Shown: positions 16,886-26,020 of the stretch, one piece after another | Layout of the letters: each line of letters starts with the position of its first letter | How positions within the stretch are numbered: position 1 is the stretch's first letter | Source of the DNA: CAVTWY01 sp963738575 | GTDB lineage: Bacteria; Pseudomonadota; Gammaproteobacteria; Burkholderiales; Burkholderiaceae_C | Direction: 5' to 3' | DNA: 64,000 bases | Assembly: GCA_963738575.1 (NCBI GenBank) | Contig: CAVTWY010000001.1 | Span: 1 to 64,000 of the forward strand | The notes under the pieces: generated by a model | Told to the model about the DNA's origin: nothing | What the model saw: the letters and a program-made list of their open reading frames with translations, nothing else | Databases searched by the model: none | Translations under genes and position numbers: made by a program

Positions 16886-17620
16886 CTAAAAGGTTTCCAT
16901 CCATGGCCGCAAATCCATCTCGTGCGTCCAGGCGCTGCGCGGTTGTTGGTGCAGTTGCCAGTAGGCGTCGGCGATGTGGTTGGGGTTGAGGATGCCGTCT
17001 TGGTCTTTAAGCGCATAGCGCTGCGGAAAGTTTTGTTGGATGAAGGCGGTGTCGATGGCGCCGTCGATCACCACGTGCGCCACGTGCACCCCTTGCGGGG
17101 CCATCTCGCGGGCCAGGCTTTGCGCCAGCGCGCGCAGGGCGTGCTTGGCGCCGGCAAAGGCCGCAAACCCTTTGCCGCCGCGCACGCTGGCGGTGGCGCC
17201 CGTGAAGATGATGGTGCCGCGGCCGCGCGGCGCCATCACCCGGGCAGCCTCACGCCCCATCAAAAAGCCCGCCAGGGCGCCCATCTCCCACACCTTGCGG
17301 TAGACGCGCTCGGTGGTGTCGATGACCGAGAAGTTGACGTTGGCGCCGATGTTGAAAACGGCCACCTCGATGGGGGCGATGTCGCGCTCGATCTGCGCCA
17401 CCATGGCCACGGTGGCGGCCTCGTCTCGGGCGTCGGTGCCAAAGGCGTGAGCTTGGCCACCATCGGCTTGGATGCTTTGCACCAAAGGCTGCAGCTTGTC
17501 GGCTTGGCGGCGCGTCACGCAAGCGATGTAACCCTCGCGTGCAAAGCGGCGCGCGATGGCGCCCCCAGTGGCGTCACCGGCACCCACCACCAACACGGTT
17601 TTTTTGTCGGTCATGTTCAC
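16886..17620 (-). CDS. SDR family oxidoreductase
   Basis: 244 residues, a short-chain dehydrogenase with a cofactor loop GAGDATGGAIARRFA near residue 13, NIGANV in place of the common NAG near 93, and a downstream catalytic region in which the usual Ser-Tyr-x-x-x-Lys is altered: GRGTIIFTGATASVRGGKGFAAFAGAKHALRAL has Lys in SGxK-like context but Phe/Ala where Tyr is expected. This matches atypical SDRs that commonly keep the fold with changed catalysis. Two starts (17620 and 17614) are possible. Operon with the isomerase (15 bases) and probably the upstream sugar dehydrogenase (49 bases). Confidence 0.85.
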   Translation of the reverse strand: MNMTDKKTVLVVGAGDATGGAIARRFAREGYIACVTRRQADKLQPLVQSIQADGGQAHAFGTDARDEAATVAMVAQIERDIAPIEVAVFNIGANVNFSVIDTTERVYRKVWEMGALAGFLMGREAARVMAPRGRGTIIFTGATASVRGGKGFAAFAGAKHALRALAQSLAREMAPQGVHVAHVVIDGAIDTAFIQQNFPQRYALKDQDGILNPNHIADAYWQLHQQPRSAWTHEMDLRPWMETF

Positions 17621-17669
17621 GCCTCCTTTGTGTGTCGTTAGGGCGCGCGGCGGGTACCAACCAGGGCCG

Positions 17670-18974
17670 CTAGGCCCCCGTCACCCGCCAAACCACATCG
17701 CCCACATCATCTACCACCAACAAGCAGTTGCCCGGCCCGATGGCCACGCCCACGGGTCGCCCGTACGATTCGCGCTCGTCGGGCGACAAAAAGCCCGACA
17801 AAATATCGCGTGGTGGCCCTGAGGGCAAGCCGTTGGCAAAGGGCACAAAAATCACTTTGTAGCCGCTGAGCTTGCTGCGGTTCCAAGAGCCATGCTGGCC
17901 AATCACCATGCCGTCGCCAAAGCCAGGCAACACGCCTGCAGGCAACCAGCACAAGCCCAGCGAAGCGGTGTGCCCGCCCAAGGCGTAATCGGGCGTGATG
18001 GCGCGCGCCACCAAGGCCGCGTCTTGGGGCACGCGGTCGTCAACCGTTTTGCCCCAATAGCAATAGGGCCAGCCGTAAAAGCCACCGTCACGCAAACTGG
18101 TTAGGTAGTCGGGGGGTGTTTCGTCGCCCAAACCGTCACGCTCATTCACCACCGTCCACAGCGCACCCGTCTGCGGCTGCCACGCCATGCCCACGGCATT
18201 GCGCAGGCCCGACGCAAAACTGCGAATTTGGCCTGTGGCCACGTCAAACTCATAGATGCAAGCGCGGCCTTCTTCAACCGCCATGCCGTTGCCGCCGATG
18301 TTGCTGAGGGAGCCCACCCCGACGTACAGCTTGCGGCCATCCACGCTTGGCAACAGGCTGCGCGTCCAGTGACCACCCGGCTTGAACGTGGCGAGCTTCT
18401 TGCCGGGCGCATTGATACGGGTATCGCCCGTCGTGTACGGAAAAGCCACCAAACCGTCGGTGTTACCCACGTAATAGGTGTCGCCCACCAACGCCATGCC
18501 AAACGGCTGGCTCAAGCCCTGCAAGAAAACCTCACGGGTCTCTGCCACGCCATCGTGGTTGGTATCGCGCAGCAGGGTGATGCGGTTGGGGCTGACGCCT
18601 GTCGCCCCCGCGCGCTTCATGGTGCTGATCATGGCGTGGTCAAACACCGTCTTGGCCACGCCCGACTCGGACGATGATTCGGCCACGGTCACGTCACCGT
18701 TGGGCAGCAGCTGAACCCAGCGCGGGTGCGCCAGGTTGGCGGCAAAGGCGTTGACACGCAGCCCTGGTGCAGCCGTGGGTAGGTGCCCATCAACCCAGCC
18801 CTTGGCGGTCGGCATTTTGAGGGTGGGGATGTTGCCCTGGGGTTGCCCCACAGGGATGTTGGGTGAGGCGCCCACCGCTTGCGGCGGCACCACGCCACCG
18901 CGCAGGCGACGCCATGCGATAGCTCCTTGACCCACCAAGGCCACCAACTGCGCCAAACCACCCGACTGACTCAT
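17670..18974 (-). CDS. PQQ-dependent sugar dehydrogenase-like (sorbosone dehydrogenase family) protein
   Basis: 434 residues, a six-bladed beta-propeller of the soluble glucose/sorbosone dehydrogenase family. Visible blade motifs are FAANLAHPRWVQLLPNGDVTVAES, GLSQPFGMALVGDTYYVGN, RSFASGLRNAVGMAWQPQTGALWTVVNERD, GFYGWPYCYWG and YGRPVGVAIGPGNCLLVVDDVGDVVWRV at the end. Members oxidise aldoses or related polyols in the periplasm with PQQ. No clear signal peptide is seen; the N-terminus has a mildly hydrophobic stretch. No PQQ synthesis genes lie in the window. Confidence 0.86.
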   Translation of the reverse strand: MSQSGGLAQLVALVGQGAIAWRRLRGGVVPPQAVGASPNIPVGQPQGNIPTLKMPTAKGWVDGHLPTAAPGLRVNAFAANLAHPRWVQLLPNGDVTVAESSSESGVAKTVFDHAMISTMKRAGATGVSPNRITLLRDTNHDGVAETREVFLQGLSQPFGMALVGDTYYVGNTDGLVAFPYTTGDTRINAPGKKLATFKPGGHWTRSLLPSVDGRKLYVGVGSLSNIGGNGMAVEEGRACIYEFDVATGQIRSFASGLRNAVGMAWQPQTGALWTVVNERDGLGDETPPDYLTSLRDGGFYGWPYCYWGKTVDDRVPQDAALVARAITPDYALGGHTASLGLCWLPAGVLPGFGDGMVIGQHGSWNRSKLSGYKVIFVPFANGLPSGPPRDILSGFLSPDERESYGRPVGVAIGPGNCLLVVDDVGDVVWRVTGA

Positions 18975-19137
18975 GGCATCTCACCTAAAAACGGTGTCGC
19001 AGCTGCGAATGCCTTTCGCTCGCTTTGGCACATGGAAAAACGGCGCCAAGTTTTTTGGCTTGACTCACACCATGGCATTGTCGCCCGCCTTCTGTTGCGA
19101 TGCGTGGCTGCGGTGAACTTCCTGTTGACGTGTTGGA

Positions 19138-20529
19138 TCAAGCCAGCGGCTTCAACTGCTGCAAAAGCGTCGGCACCAACTCCGTCACCGTGGGGTGAAT
19201 GTGCATCGCCCGCGAGATCACCGTGTAAGGCTGCTTGGCGGCCATCACGTCCAGCAATGAATGCACCACCTCGTCACCGTTCAGCCCCAAAATCGCTGCG
19301 CCCAGCAGCAGTTTGCTGTCGGCGTCGACCAGCACTTTCATCATGCCTTGCGTCTCGCTGGCCTCGCGGGCGCGGCCCACGCGCTTCATCGGCATGCGGG
19401 CTTGCAGCACCTTGCGGCCGCTGGCCCGGGCTTGGGCTTCGGTGATGCCGATGCGGCCCAACGGCGGGTCGATGAAGAGGGCGTAGCAGGGGATGCGGTC
19501 ACTGATGCGGCGTGGGTCGTTGTCAAACAGGTTGGCCACCACCACCTCGTGGTCGTTCCACGATGTGTGCGTGAAGGCGCCTTTGCCGTTGCAGTCACCC
19601 ACCGCCCAAACGCCAGCGGCAGTGGTGCGGCATTGATCGTCCACGGTGATGTAGCCACGCTCGTCGGTTTGGATGCCGGCCGACGCCAAGCCCAAATGCT
19701 CGGTGTAGGGCTTTCGCCCCACAGCCATCAGCACATGGCTGCCCACAACGCGCCGTTGCTCGGCGCCACAAGCCACACCCACCGCCACGCGTTTGGGGCC
19801 CGGCCCAGCCTCATCAGCCAGCGACAAACAATCGGCGCCCAGTTCAAACTTCACCCCTTCGGCTTCGAGGATGGCTTGGATGGCCAGGGCAATGTCTTCG
19901 TCCTCACGGGGCAACAAGCGGGCCGAGCGCTCCACCACCGTCACGGCAGCGCCAAAGCGGCGCATCATTTGTGCAAACTCCAGACCGATGTAGCTGCCGC
20001 CCACGATCACCAAGTGTTCGGGCACGGTGTCCATCGCCATGATGGATGCGTTGTCGAGCACAGGCGCGGTGGTGCTGCCGGGCATGTCGGGCTGCGAGGC
20101 GCGCGCGCCCACGTTGAGAAAAATGCGAGGCGCCGTCAGCCGCCTACCGCCCACGTCCAGCGTGGCCGCCGCCACAAATGTGGCGTCACCCACCAACACC
20201 TCGGTGTTTTTAAGGTCCCGCATCCAGGCCTCCACGCCCTCGCGCGAGCCCTGCACGACACCGTCTTTGCGGGCCTTGACACGTGCCATGTCAACGTTGA
20301 TGGCCCCGGCGTCAAACCCAAACTCAGCGCCACGCCGCGCCATGTGAACCGCTCGCGCGCTGGCGACCAGTGTCTTGGTAGGGATGCAGCCCACGTTGAC
20401 GCAGGTGCCACCCATGGGGCCGCGCTCAATCATCGCCACGCGCAGGCCTTCTTGGCTGCACCGCGCCGCAATGGCGGGCCCCGCTTGGCCAGCTCCCACC
20501 ACGATGGCATCAAACGATTCGAGGTTCAT
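19138..20529 (-). CDS. FAD-dependent disulfide reductase (mercuric reductase-like)
   Basis: 463 residues, class I pyridine nucleotide-disulfide oxidoreductase. FAD-binding GAGQAGPAIAARC (about 12-24) precedes the redox pair GGTCVNVGCIPTKT (about 40-53); NAD(P) binding GGSYIGLEFAQMM is near 180; the second FAD site VWAVGDCNGKGAFTHTS is near 310; and the dimerisation domain ends with HIHPTVTELVPTLL. It lacks the heavy-metal N-terminal domain and the C-terminal Cys pair of true MerA, so mercury reduction is unlikely. Monocistronic or first of the minus-strand group. Confidence 0.9.
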   Translation of the reverse strand: MNLESFDAIVVGAGQAGPAIAARCSQEGLRVAMIERGPMGGTCVNVGCIPTKTLVASARAVHMARRGAEFGFDAGAINVDMARVKARKDGVVQGSREGVEAWMRDLKNTEVLVGDATFVAAATLDVGGRRLTAPRIFLNVGARASQPDMPGSTTAPVLDNASIMAMDTVPEHLVIVGGSYIGLEFAQMMRRFGAAVTVVERSARLLPREDEDIALAIQAILEAEGVKFELGADCLSLADEAGPGPKRVAVGVACGAEQRRVVGSHVLMAVGRKPYTEHLGLASAGIQTDERGYITVDDQCRTTAAGVWAVGDCNGKGAFTHTSWNDHEVVVANLFDNDPRRISDRIPCYALFIDPPLGRIGITEAQARASGRKVLQARMPMKRVGRAREASETQGMMKVLVDADSKLLLGAAILGLNGDEVVHSLLDVMAAKQPYTVISRAMHIHPTVTELVPTLLQQLKPLA

Positions 20530-20672
20530 GGGGATGACTCCGGTTGCGAGTTGCAGAACCTAGTATGACGGGTGCCCGCCTGCAACCTTGGGCACGGCTC
20601 GCCATGCCCTTCTTTGGTGCGCCGCTGTGGCTCACTCCAGGGGCGATGAAGGGCTTAGAAACTGTGGGTGCA

Positions 20673-20701
20673 TTGTTAAATGACCGCCGGTCAGTTAGAG
20701 T
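20673..20701 (+). promoter_or_regulatory. efflux operon promoter with TetR operator in the spacer
   Basis: TTGTTA (20673-20678), 17 bases, TAGAGT (20696-20701). The near-perfect palindrome TGACCGCCGGTCA (20681-20693, only the central base unpaired) fills the spacer, so bound repressor would block polymerase. It is of the type bound by TetR/AcrR repressors of RND operons. The predicted start coincides with the GTG at 20708. Confidence 0.65.
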
Positions 20702-20707
20702 GCGGAG

Positions 20708-21535
20708 GTGAATGCAACACCAGCCAATCACCCCAGACAACGCGCCATCGACGGTGACGAGAAGCATGCGCGCAGGCGCGCCATCTTGGACGCAGCCGAG
20801 CGGCTCTACGACCGCGCCCAGGCCTTGCCCAACGTGGCCGAGGTGGCCGACGAGGTGGGCCTTGCCAAAGGCACGATGTACCTCTACTTCACATCCAAAG
20901 AGGCCATCTACCTCGCCTTGCACGAGCGCCATGCGCAGCAGTTTTTTGCGGCCCTGAACGAGAGGCTCAATCAACCCACGGCGTTTGAGTTTGACGCCAT
21001 GGCCGCGCTGGTGGACAAGTACATGATCAGCCACAAGAGTTTCTTGCCGCTGTGCAACGCCTGCATGAGTGCGCCTGCCGAGCGCGTGGAGATGGCCATT
21101 CACGAAGCCTTTCACACCCACCTGGCTCTGTGGATGGGGCAGGCTGGCGCAGGCCTCGAGCGCCACGTGCCAAGCTTGCGGCTTGGTGATGGCTTGCGGT
21201 TGCTGCACCACGGCTACGCGCTGGTGCTGGGGCTTCACCAATTGCTGGGAGCCATCCCAGATTCGCCTGTGGCACCAGCGCGCTGCGACATGGCAGGGGT
21301 GGGCAGTTTCCGTGACGAGTCGATGGCGGCACTGCGTCGGTATTGGCAGGCGGCCGTTGAATCGGGCCTGTTGCCGATTGAAACCGCCGTGCAGCCCAAC
21401 CAAACCACGCGAAGCGCGGCAATGCGCCACGCTGCTGCTCATCCACCGTCACCCCCCACGCACTTGCGGCGAAAGAAGGGCTTGCCAAAACCCGCCCGAC
21501 GCCGCCCATCAAAACTCGCAAACAAAAGAACATGA
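20708..21535 (+). CDS. TetR/AcrR family repressor of the RND efflux operon
   Basis: 275 residues. The helix-turn-helix covers about residues 22-65 (RRAILDAAERLYDRAQALPNVAEVADEVGLAKGTMYLYFTSKEAIYLAL); the rest is a ligand/dimer domain with a basic Pro/Arg-rich tail. The only in-frame start is GTG at 20708, since a TAG lies four codons upstream and the next ATG is inside the HTH. A GGAGG overlaps the start itself and cannot act as a normal SD, and the predicted transcript begins at or next to this codon. Its stop overlaps the adaptor gene by 4 bases, so it is cotranscribed with the pump it probably controls. Confidence 0.86.
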   Translation: MNATPANHPRQRAIDGDEKHARRRAILDAAERLYDRAQALPNVAEVADEVGLAKGTMYLYFTSKEAIYLALHERHAQQFFAALNERLNQPTAFEFDAMAALVDKYMISHKSFLPLCNACMSAPAERVEMAIHEAFHTHLALWMGQAGAGLERHVPSLRLGDGLRLLHHGYALVLGLHQLLGAIPDSPVAPARCDMAGVGSFRDESMAALRRYWQAAVESGLLPIETAVQPNQTTRSAAMRHAAAHPPSPPTHLRRKKGLPKPARRRPSKLANKRT

Positions 21536-22767
21536 TGAATCACCACCAACCCATGCCGGCATCCAAGGTGCAGCGCCGTCGACCTTCTCTGCGTGCGATG
21601 TGGGTGTTAGGTGCCTCCGCCTTGTTGCTGGCGGCCTGCTCCAAGCCGCCACAAGACGCCGCCGCCCCGGCCGCTTCGACTGCGGCCGCCAAAGTTGCGC
21701 CAGCGGTCGCCGCCAAAGAAGAGCCGCCACGCCCCGTGCGCAGCATGAGGGTCTCGGTCAACGCGCTCGACAGCGCCATCATCTTGCCCGCCGAAGTGAA
21801 GCCGCGCTTTGAGCAGCGCTATGGTTTTCGGGTGGGTGGCAAGGTGGCCAAGCGCTTCGTGGACGTGGGCCAAGCTGTGAAAGCGGGTCAGGTGCTGGCC
21901 GTGATGGACAGTGCCGACGTGATGCCTGCCATCGCCGCCCAAAACGCGCAGGTGGACGCCGCGCGTACCGACGCAGCCTTGCAGCAAAGTGAACTCAAAC
22001 GAGTGCAAGAGCTGTCCGAAAAAGGTTTTGTCTCCAGCGTGGCGCTGGACCGCCAAGTGGCGCTGACACAAGCGTCAGCGTCCCGACTCAAAGCGGCGCA
22101 GTCGCAAAGCCTTGCGGTGGGCAATGGCCTGAAGTTTCAGACCCTGCGCGCCGACCAAGCGGGCGTGGTCACCGGCATCGACGCCGAGGTGGGCAGCGTG
22201 GTGAGCGCCGGTCAAACGGTGGTGCGGGTTTCACAAACGGGTGAGAAGGAGTTGCAGGTCTCGGTGCCCGAGCGCAACGTGGCTGCACTGCGCACGGCCA
22301 GCTCCATCATCGCGATCGCCGACGCGGTACCCGGCAAGGTGTACACCGCCACGCTGCGCGAACTGGCGCCCACGGCCGACCCAGCCAGCCGGACCTACGC
22401 CGCCCGCATGACCATCAAAGAAGCCGACGAGGCCTTGCGCTGGGGCATGAGTGGCACCGTGCGCGTGGCCTTGGGTGATGCCAAGGGCATCGTGGTGCCC
22501 AACAGCTCGCTCTACACACGCGACAGCACCGCGCGTGTGTGGGTGGTTGACCGCGCGGCACTCACGGTGCAACCCGTGGTGGTCAAGCTTGGCGCCATCA
22601 GTGACGACGGGGTGGTGATTGTGGAAGGGCTCAAAGAGGGTGACACCGTGGTGACGGCGGGCGCCAATTTGCTGCAGCCGGGGCAAAAAGTCAGGCTGTT
22701 GGATGGCAATGGCATTGCGCCTGTCAAAGCCAATGCACCCGCAGCGTCGGGCGCGAGCAAACCATGA
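21532..22767 (+). CDS. RND efflux periplasmic adaptor lipoprotein
   Basis: 411 residues. A lipobox (LLLAACSK, Cys near 36) shows an inner membrane anchored lipoprotein. It has the lipoyl/hairpin layout of membrane fusion proteins: YGFRVGGKVAKRFVDVGQAVKAGQVLAVMDSAD (about 90-125), a coiled-coil hairpin (about 135-200), TLRADQAGVVTGIDAEVGSVVSAGQTVVRVSQ and the beta-barrel ending VTAGANLLQPGQKVRLLD. It links the RND pump to an outer membrane channel that is not encoded here. Overlaps both neighbours by 4 bases. Confidence 0.92.
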   Translation: MMNHHQPMPASKVQRRRPSLRAMWVLGASALLLAACSKPPQDAAAPAASTAAAKVAPAVAAKEEPPRPVRSMRVSVNALDSAIILPAEVKPRFEQRYGFRVGGKVAKRFVDVGQAVKAGQVLAVMDSADVMPAIAAQNAQVDAARTDAALQQSELKRVQELSEKGFVSSVALDRQVALTQASASRLKAAQSQSLAVGNGLKFQTLRADQAGVVTGIDAEVGSVVSAGQTVVRVSQTGEKELQVSVPERNVAALRTASSIIAIADAVPGKVYTATLRELAPTADPASRTYAARMTIKEADEALRWGMSGTVRVALGDAKGIVVPNSSLYTRDSTARVWVVDRAALTVQPVVVKLGAISDDGVVIVEGLKEGDTVVTAGANLLQPGQKVRLLDGNGIAPVKANAPAASGASKP

Positions 22768-25700
22768 GCCAACCCAACAACCCTTTGCCCCGGCAACCCG
22801 GCACGGGCTTCAACGCCTCAGCCGCCGCCATCCGCCACCAGCAGTTGACGCTTTTCTTCATCTTGGCGGTGGCGCTGGCGGGCTTGGCGGCGTACTTCAA
22901 CCTTGGGCAGCGTGAAGACCCCGACTTCACGTTTCGGGCCATCACCGTGCGCACGCTGTGGCCCGGTGCCACGTCGGCCCAAGTAGATGACCAGATCACC
23001 AACCGCATCGAAAAAAAGCTGCAAGAAATACCTTACTTCAAACGCACGCAGAGTTATTCCAAATCGGGTGAGTCGCTGATTATTCTGGAGCTGGAAGACA
23101 GCGCGCCGCGCAAAGAGGTGCCGCAGCTTTGGTACCAGGTGCGCAAAAAGATCAGCGACATTCGCCACACGCTGCCGCAAGAAGCCATCGGCCCGTTTTA
23201 CAACGACGAGTTTGGCGACGTGTTTGGCTCCATCTACGCGTTCACCGGCGACGGCTTCACCATGGGCGAGCTGCGCGACAAGCTCGAAGCCGTGCGGCAA
23301 GAACTGCTGCGCATCAAGGACATCTCCAAGGTGGAGCTGGTGGGGGTGCAGGACGAAAAGATCTACATCGAAATCAGCAACAGCAAAATCGCAAGCCTGG
23401 GGCTCGATGCCGGCCAGATAGCGGCCCAGCTGCAAGCCCAAAACGCCATCGTGCCTGCGGGCACCTTCAACTTGGACACCCACGCCATCCCGCTGCGCGT
23501 GTCGGGCAACTTTGACACGGTGGGTGACGTCAAGGCCCTGCAATTGGCCGTGCCGGGTTCGGGCCGCATCATCCGCCTGGGCGACATCGCCAGTGTGTAT
23601 CGTGGGCTGGCCGACCCGCCGTTTCAAACAGTCCGCTTCAAGGGCAAGCCCGCCATTGCGGTGGCGGTGTCGATGAAGCGTGAGGGCGACGTGTTGCAGC
23701 TGGGCAAGAGCCTGGACGCGTCCATGGCCAAGATCAAAGCCGACCTGCCAGTGGGCGTTGAGTTTGAGCAGGTGAGTGACCAACCCCGCATCGTCAAACA
23801 GGCGGTAGGCACCTTCATGCAGTCGCTGCTCGAAGCCATTGCCATCGTGTTGTTGGTGAGCTTTGTGTCGCTTGGCTGGCGCGCAGGCGCCGTGGTGGCC
23901 CTGACCATCCCCTTTGTGCTCCTGGCCACATTTTTGGTGATGTCGTGGTTCAAGATTGATTTGCACCGTATCTCCACCGGGGCGCTCATCATTGCGCTTG
24001 GGCTGTTGGTGGACGACGCCATGATCGTGGTCGAGATGATGGTGCGCAAACTTGAAGAAGGCATGGACAAATTTGCCGCCGCCACGTTCGCCTATGCCTC
24101 CACGGCTTGGCCCATGCTCAGCGGCACGTTGGTGACCGCCGCCGGCTTTTTGCCCATTGCCATGGCCAAGTCGGCCACAGGCGAATACACCTTTGACATG
24201 TTCAGTGTCACGTCAATTGCGCTGGTGCTGTCTTGGTTTGCCGCCATCTTGGTGACGCCACTGTTTGGCTTTTGGATCCTGCGGTCACGCAAGCCCGCGT
24301 CAACTGCTGTGGTCTCTAACGCGGTCAATGCAAGTGTTGGACAAGCAGGTGAACCAGCGGCCACACCTGTCGAGCTGTCGCACCACGAGCACTTTGACAC
24401 CCCGTTCTACAACCGCCTGCGCCGGGTGGTGCAGTGGTGCATCTTGCATCGCTGGAAGACCATCGCCGTGACGGTGGTGGGTTTGGTGTTGGGCGGCGTG
24501 GGCATGGGTTTGACCGAAAAGCAGTTCTTCCCCACCAGCGATCGCGTTGAGGTGATGGTGGAGCTTTGGCTGCCTGAGGGCGCCAGCTTCAAGGCCACCG
24601 AGGCTGCCGTGGACAAGCTCGAAACGTTCTTGTCCAAAGACGCCGACGTCAAAACGTACGTCACCAGCGTTGGCAATTCACTGCCGCGCTTTTACCTGTC
24701 ACTCAACCAAGAGCTGTTTCGCCCCAACTTTGCGCACTCGTTGATCCTCACGGCCGACGTGCAAGCAAGAGACCGCTTGGTGCAGCGCCTCCAAGCCGAG
24801 TTGAACGACAACTTTCCGGGCGTTCGCGCGCGCGCCATCCGCACGCCCCTGGGGCCGCCCATCTCTTACCCAATCGTGTTCCGCGTCAGTGGCCCTGATG
24901 TGGCGCAAATCAAAGTGATCGGCGACGACGTGGCCAAGGTGGTCCGCGCGCACGACAAAACCCGCGAGATCAACACCGATTGGGGTGACCGTTCACCCGC
25001 CATCGAGGTGAGCATCGATCAAGACCGAGCGCGCGCCTTGGGTGTGACCAGCGCCACCGTGATGCGAACGCTGGGCGGCGCGGTGTCGGGCGCGGTGGTG
25101 GGCCAGTTTCGCGAGCGCGACCAGTTGGTGGAACTGGTGATGCGTGCACCGCCCAACGAGCGCGTGGCCAAGGCGCAAGTGGCCGACCTGCAGATCCCCG
25201 TGGGCAACGGCCGCTACGTGCCCTTGGCGCAAGTGGCCACCGTGCGCGAGGTGATGGAAGAACCCATCATCCGCCGCTACTCTCGCGTGCCCACGCTGTC
25301 CGTCAGGGCTGACTTGGTGGACGGCGTGCAAGCGCCCGACATCTCGGCGCAGATCGACCCTCAACTGCAAGGCATCCGCGATAAGTTACCCCCCGGCTAC
25401 CGCATCGAGGTGGGTGGCCCCGCCGAAGAAAATGGCAAAGCCCAAGCGTCCATTGGTGCCGGTGCGCCGCTGATGCTGTTTGTGTGGCTCTTGCTGCTCA
25501 TGCTGCAGCTGCAAAGCTTTTCGCTCACCGCCATGGTGTTGCTGACAGCACCGTTTGGCATCGTGGGCGTCGCCATCGGGCTGCTGGGCGCACGCATGCC
25601 GTTTGGCTTTGTCGCGCTGCTGGGCATGATTGCCCTCATGGGCATCATCATGCGAAACACCATCATCCTGATCGATCAAATCAAACAAGACCGGGCATCA

Positions 25701-25934
25701 GGCACCCCAGCATGGGTGGCCGCGCGCGAGGCCGCCGTGCGCCGCTTCAGACCCATCACCCTAACCGCTGCCGCCGCCGTGCTGGCGATGATCCCGCTCA
25801 CCCGTAGTGTGCTGTGGGGCCCCATGGCCGTGGCCATCATGGCGGGCCTCATCGTGGCGACCGTGCTCACCATCTTGAGCGTGCCGGCCATCTATGCAGC
25901 TTGGTACCGATTGAAGGAGGCTCCAGCGACTTGA
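22764..25934 (+). CDS. RND efflux permease, AcrB/MexB superfamily
   Basis: 1056 residues with the duplicated RND plan: TM1 (about 28-48), a large periplasmic loop, TM2-6 around 340-510, TM7 near 570, a second loop and TM8-12 from about 900 to the end. The proton relay helix reads GLLVDDAMIVVEMMVRKLEEG (adjacent Asp pair near 412). It is a proton-driven exporter, of the branch seen in multidrug or small-molecule pumps; the substrate cannot be told from sequence. The outer membrane partner is missing from the operon and must be shared. Confidence 0.93.
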   Translation: MSQPNNPLPRQPGTGFNASAAAIRHQQLTLFFILAVALAGLAAYFNLGQREDPDFTFRAITVRTLWPGATSAQVDDQITNRIEKKLQEIPYFKRTQSYSKSGESLIILELEDSAPRKEVPQLWYQVRKKISDIRHTLPQEAIGPFYNDEFGDVFGSIYAFTGDGFTMGELRDKLEAVRQELLRIKDISKVELVGVQDEKIYIEISNSKIASLGLDAGQIAAQLQAQNAIVPAGTFNLDTHAIPLRVSGNFDTVGDVKALQLAVPGSGRIIRLGDIASVYRGLADPPFQTVRFKGKPAIAVAVSMKREGDVLQLGKSLDASMAKIKADLPVGVEFEQVSDQPRIVKQAVGTFMQSLLEAIAIVLLVSFVSLGWRAGAVVALTIPFVLLATFLVMSWFKIDLHRISTGALIIALGLLVDDAMIVVEMMVRKLEEGMDKFAAATFAYASTAWPMLSGTLVTAAGFLPIAMAKSATGEYTFDMFSVTSIALVLSWFAAILVTPLFGFWILRSRKPASTAVVSNAVNASVGQAGEPAATPVELSHHEHFDTPFYNRLRRVVQWCILHRWKTIAVTVVGLVLGGVGMGLTEKQFFPTSDRVEVMVELWLPEGASFKATEAAVDKLETFLSKDADVKTYVTSVGNSLPRFYLSLNQELFRPNFAHSLILTADVQARDRLVQRLQAELNDNFPGVRARAIRTPLGPPISYPIVFRVSGPDVAQIKVIGDDVAKVVRAHDKTREINTDWGDRSPAIEVSIDQDRARALGVTSATVMRTLGGAVSGAVVGQFRERDQLVELVMRAPPNERVAKAQVADLQIPVGNGRYVPLAQVATVREVMEEPIIRRYSRVPTLSVRADLVDGVQAPDISAQIDPQLQGIRDKLPPGYRIEVGGPAEENGKAQASIGAGAPLMLFVWLLLLMLQLQSFSLTAMVLLTAPFGIVGVAIGLLGARMPFGFVALLGMIALMGIIMRNTIILIDQIKQDRASGTPAWVAAREAAVRRFRPITLTAAAAVLAMIPLTRSVLWGPMAVAIMAGLIVATVLTILSVPAIYAAWYRLKEAPAT

Positions 25935-26020
25935 GCCAATGATCGGGCAAAGGACCCAACGCAAAGCACCGAGGAAGGGCAGCACAATCACACCCACCGT
26001 CGCGAACAAAGCACAACCCA

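Noticed and set aside
19261..20568. Long plus-strand open frame across the FAD reductase gene
   Set aside because: It is a shadow frame of GC-rich coding DNA: His/Ala/Gly-rich with no domain, while the minus strand encodes a complete disulfide reductase.
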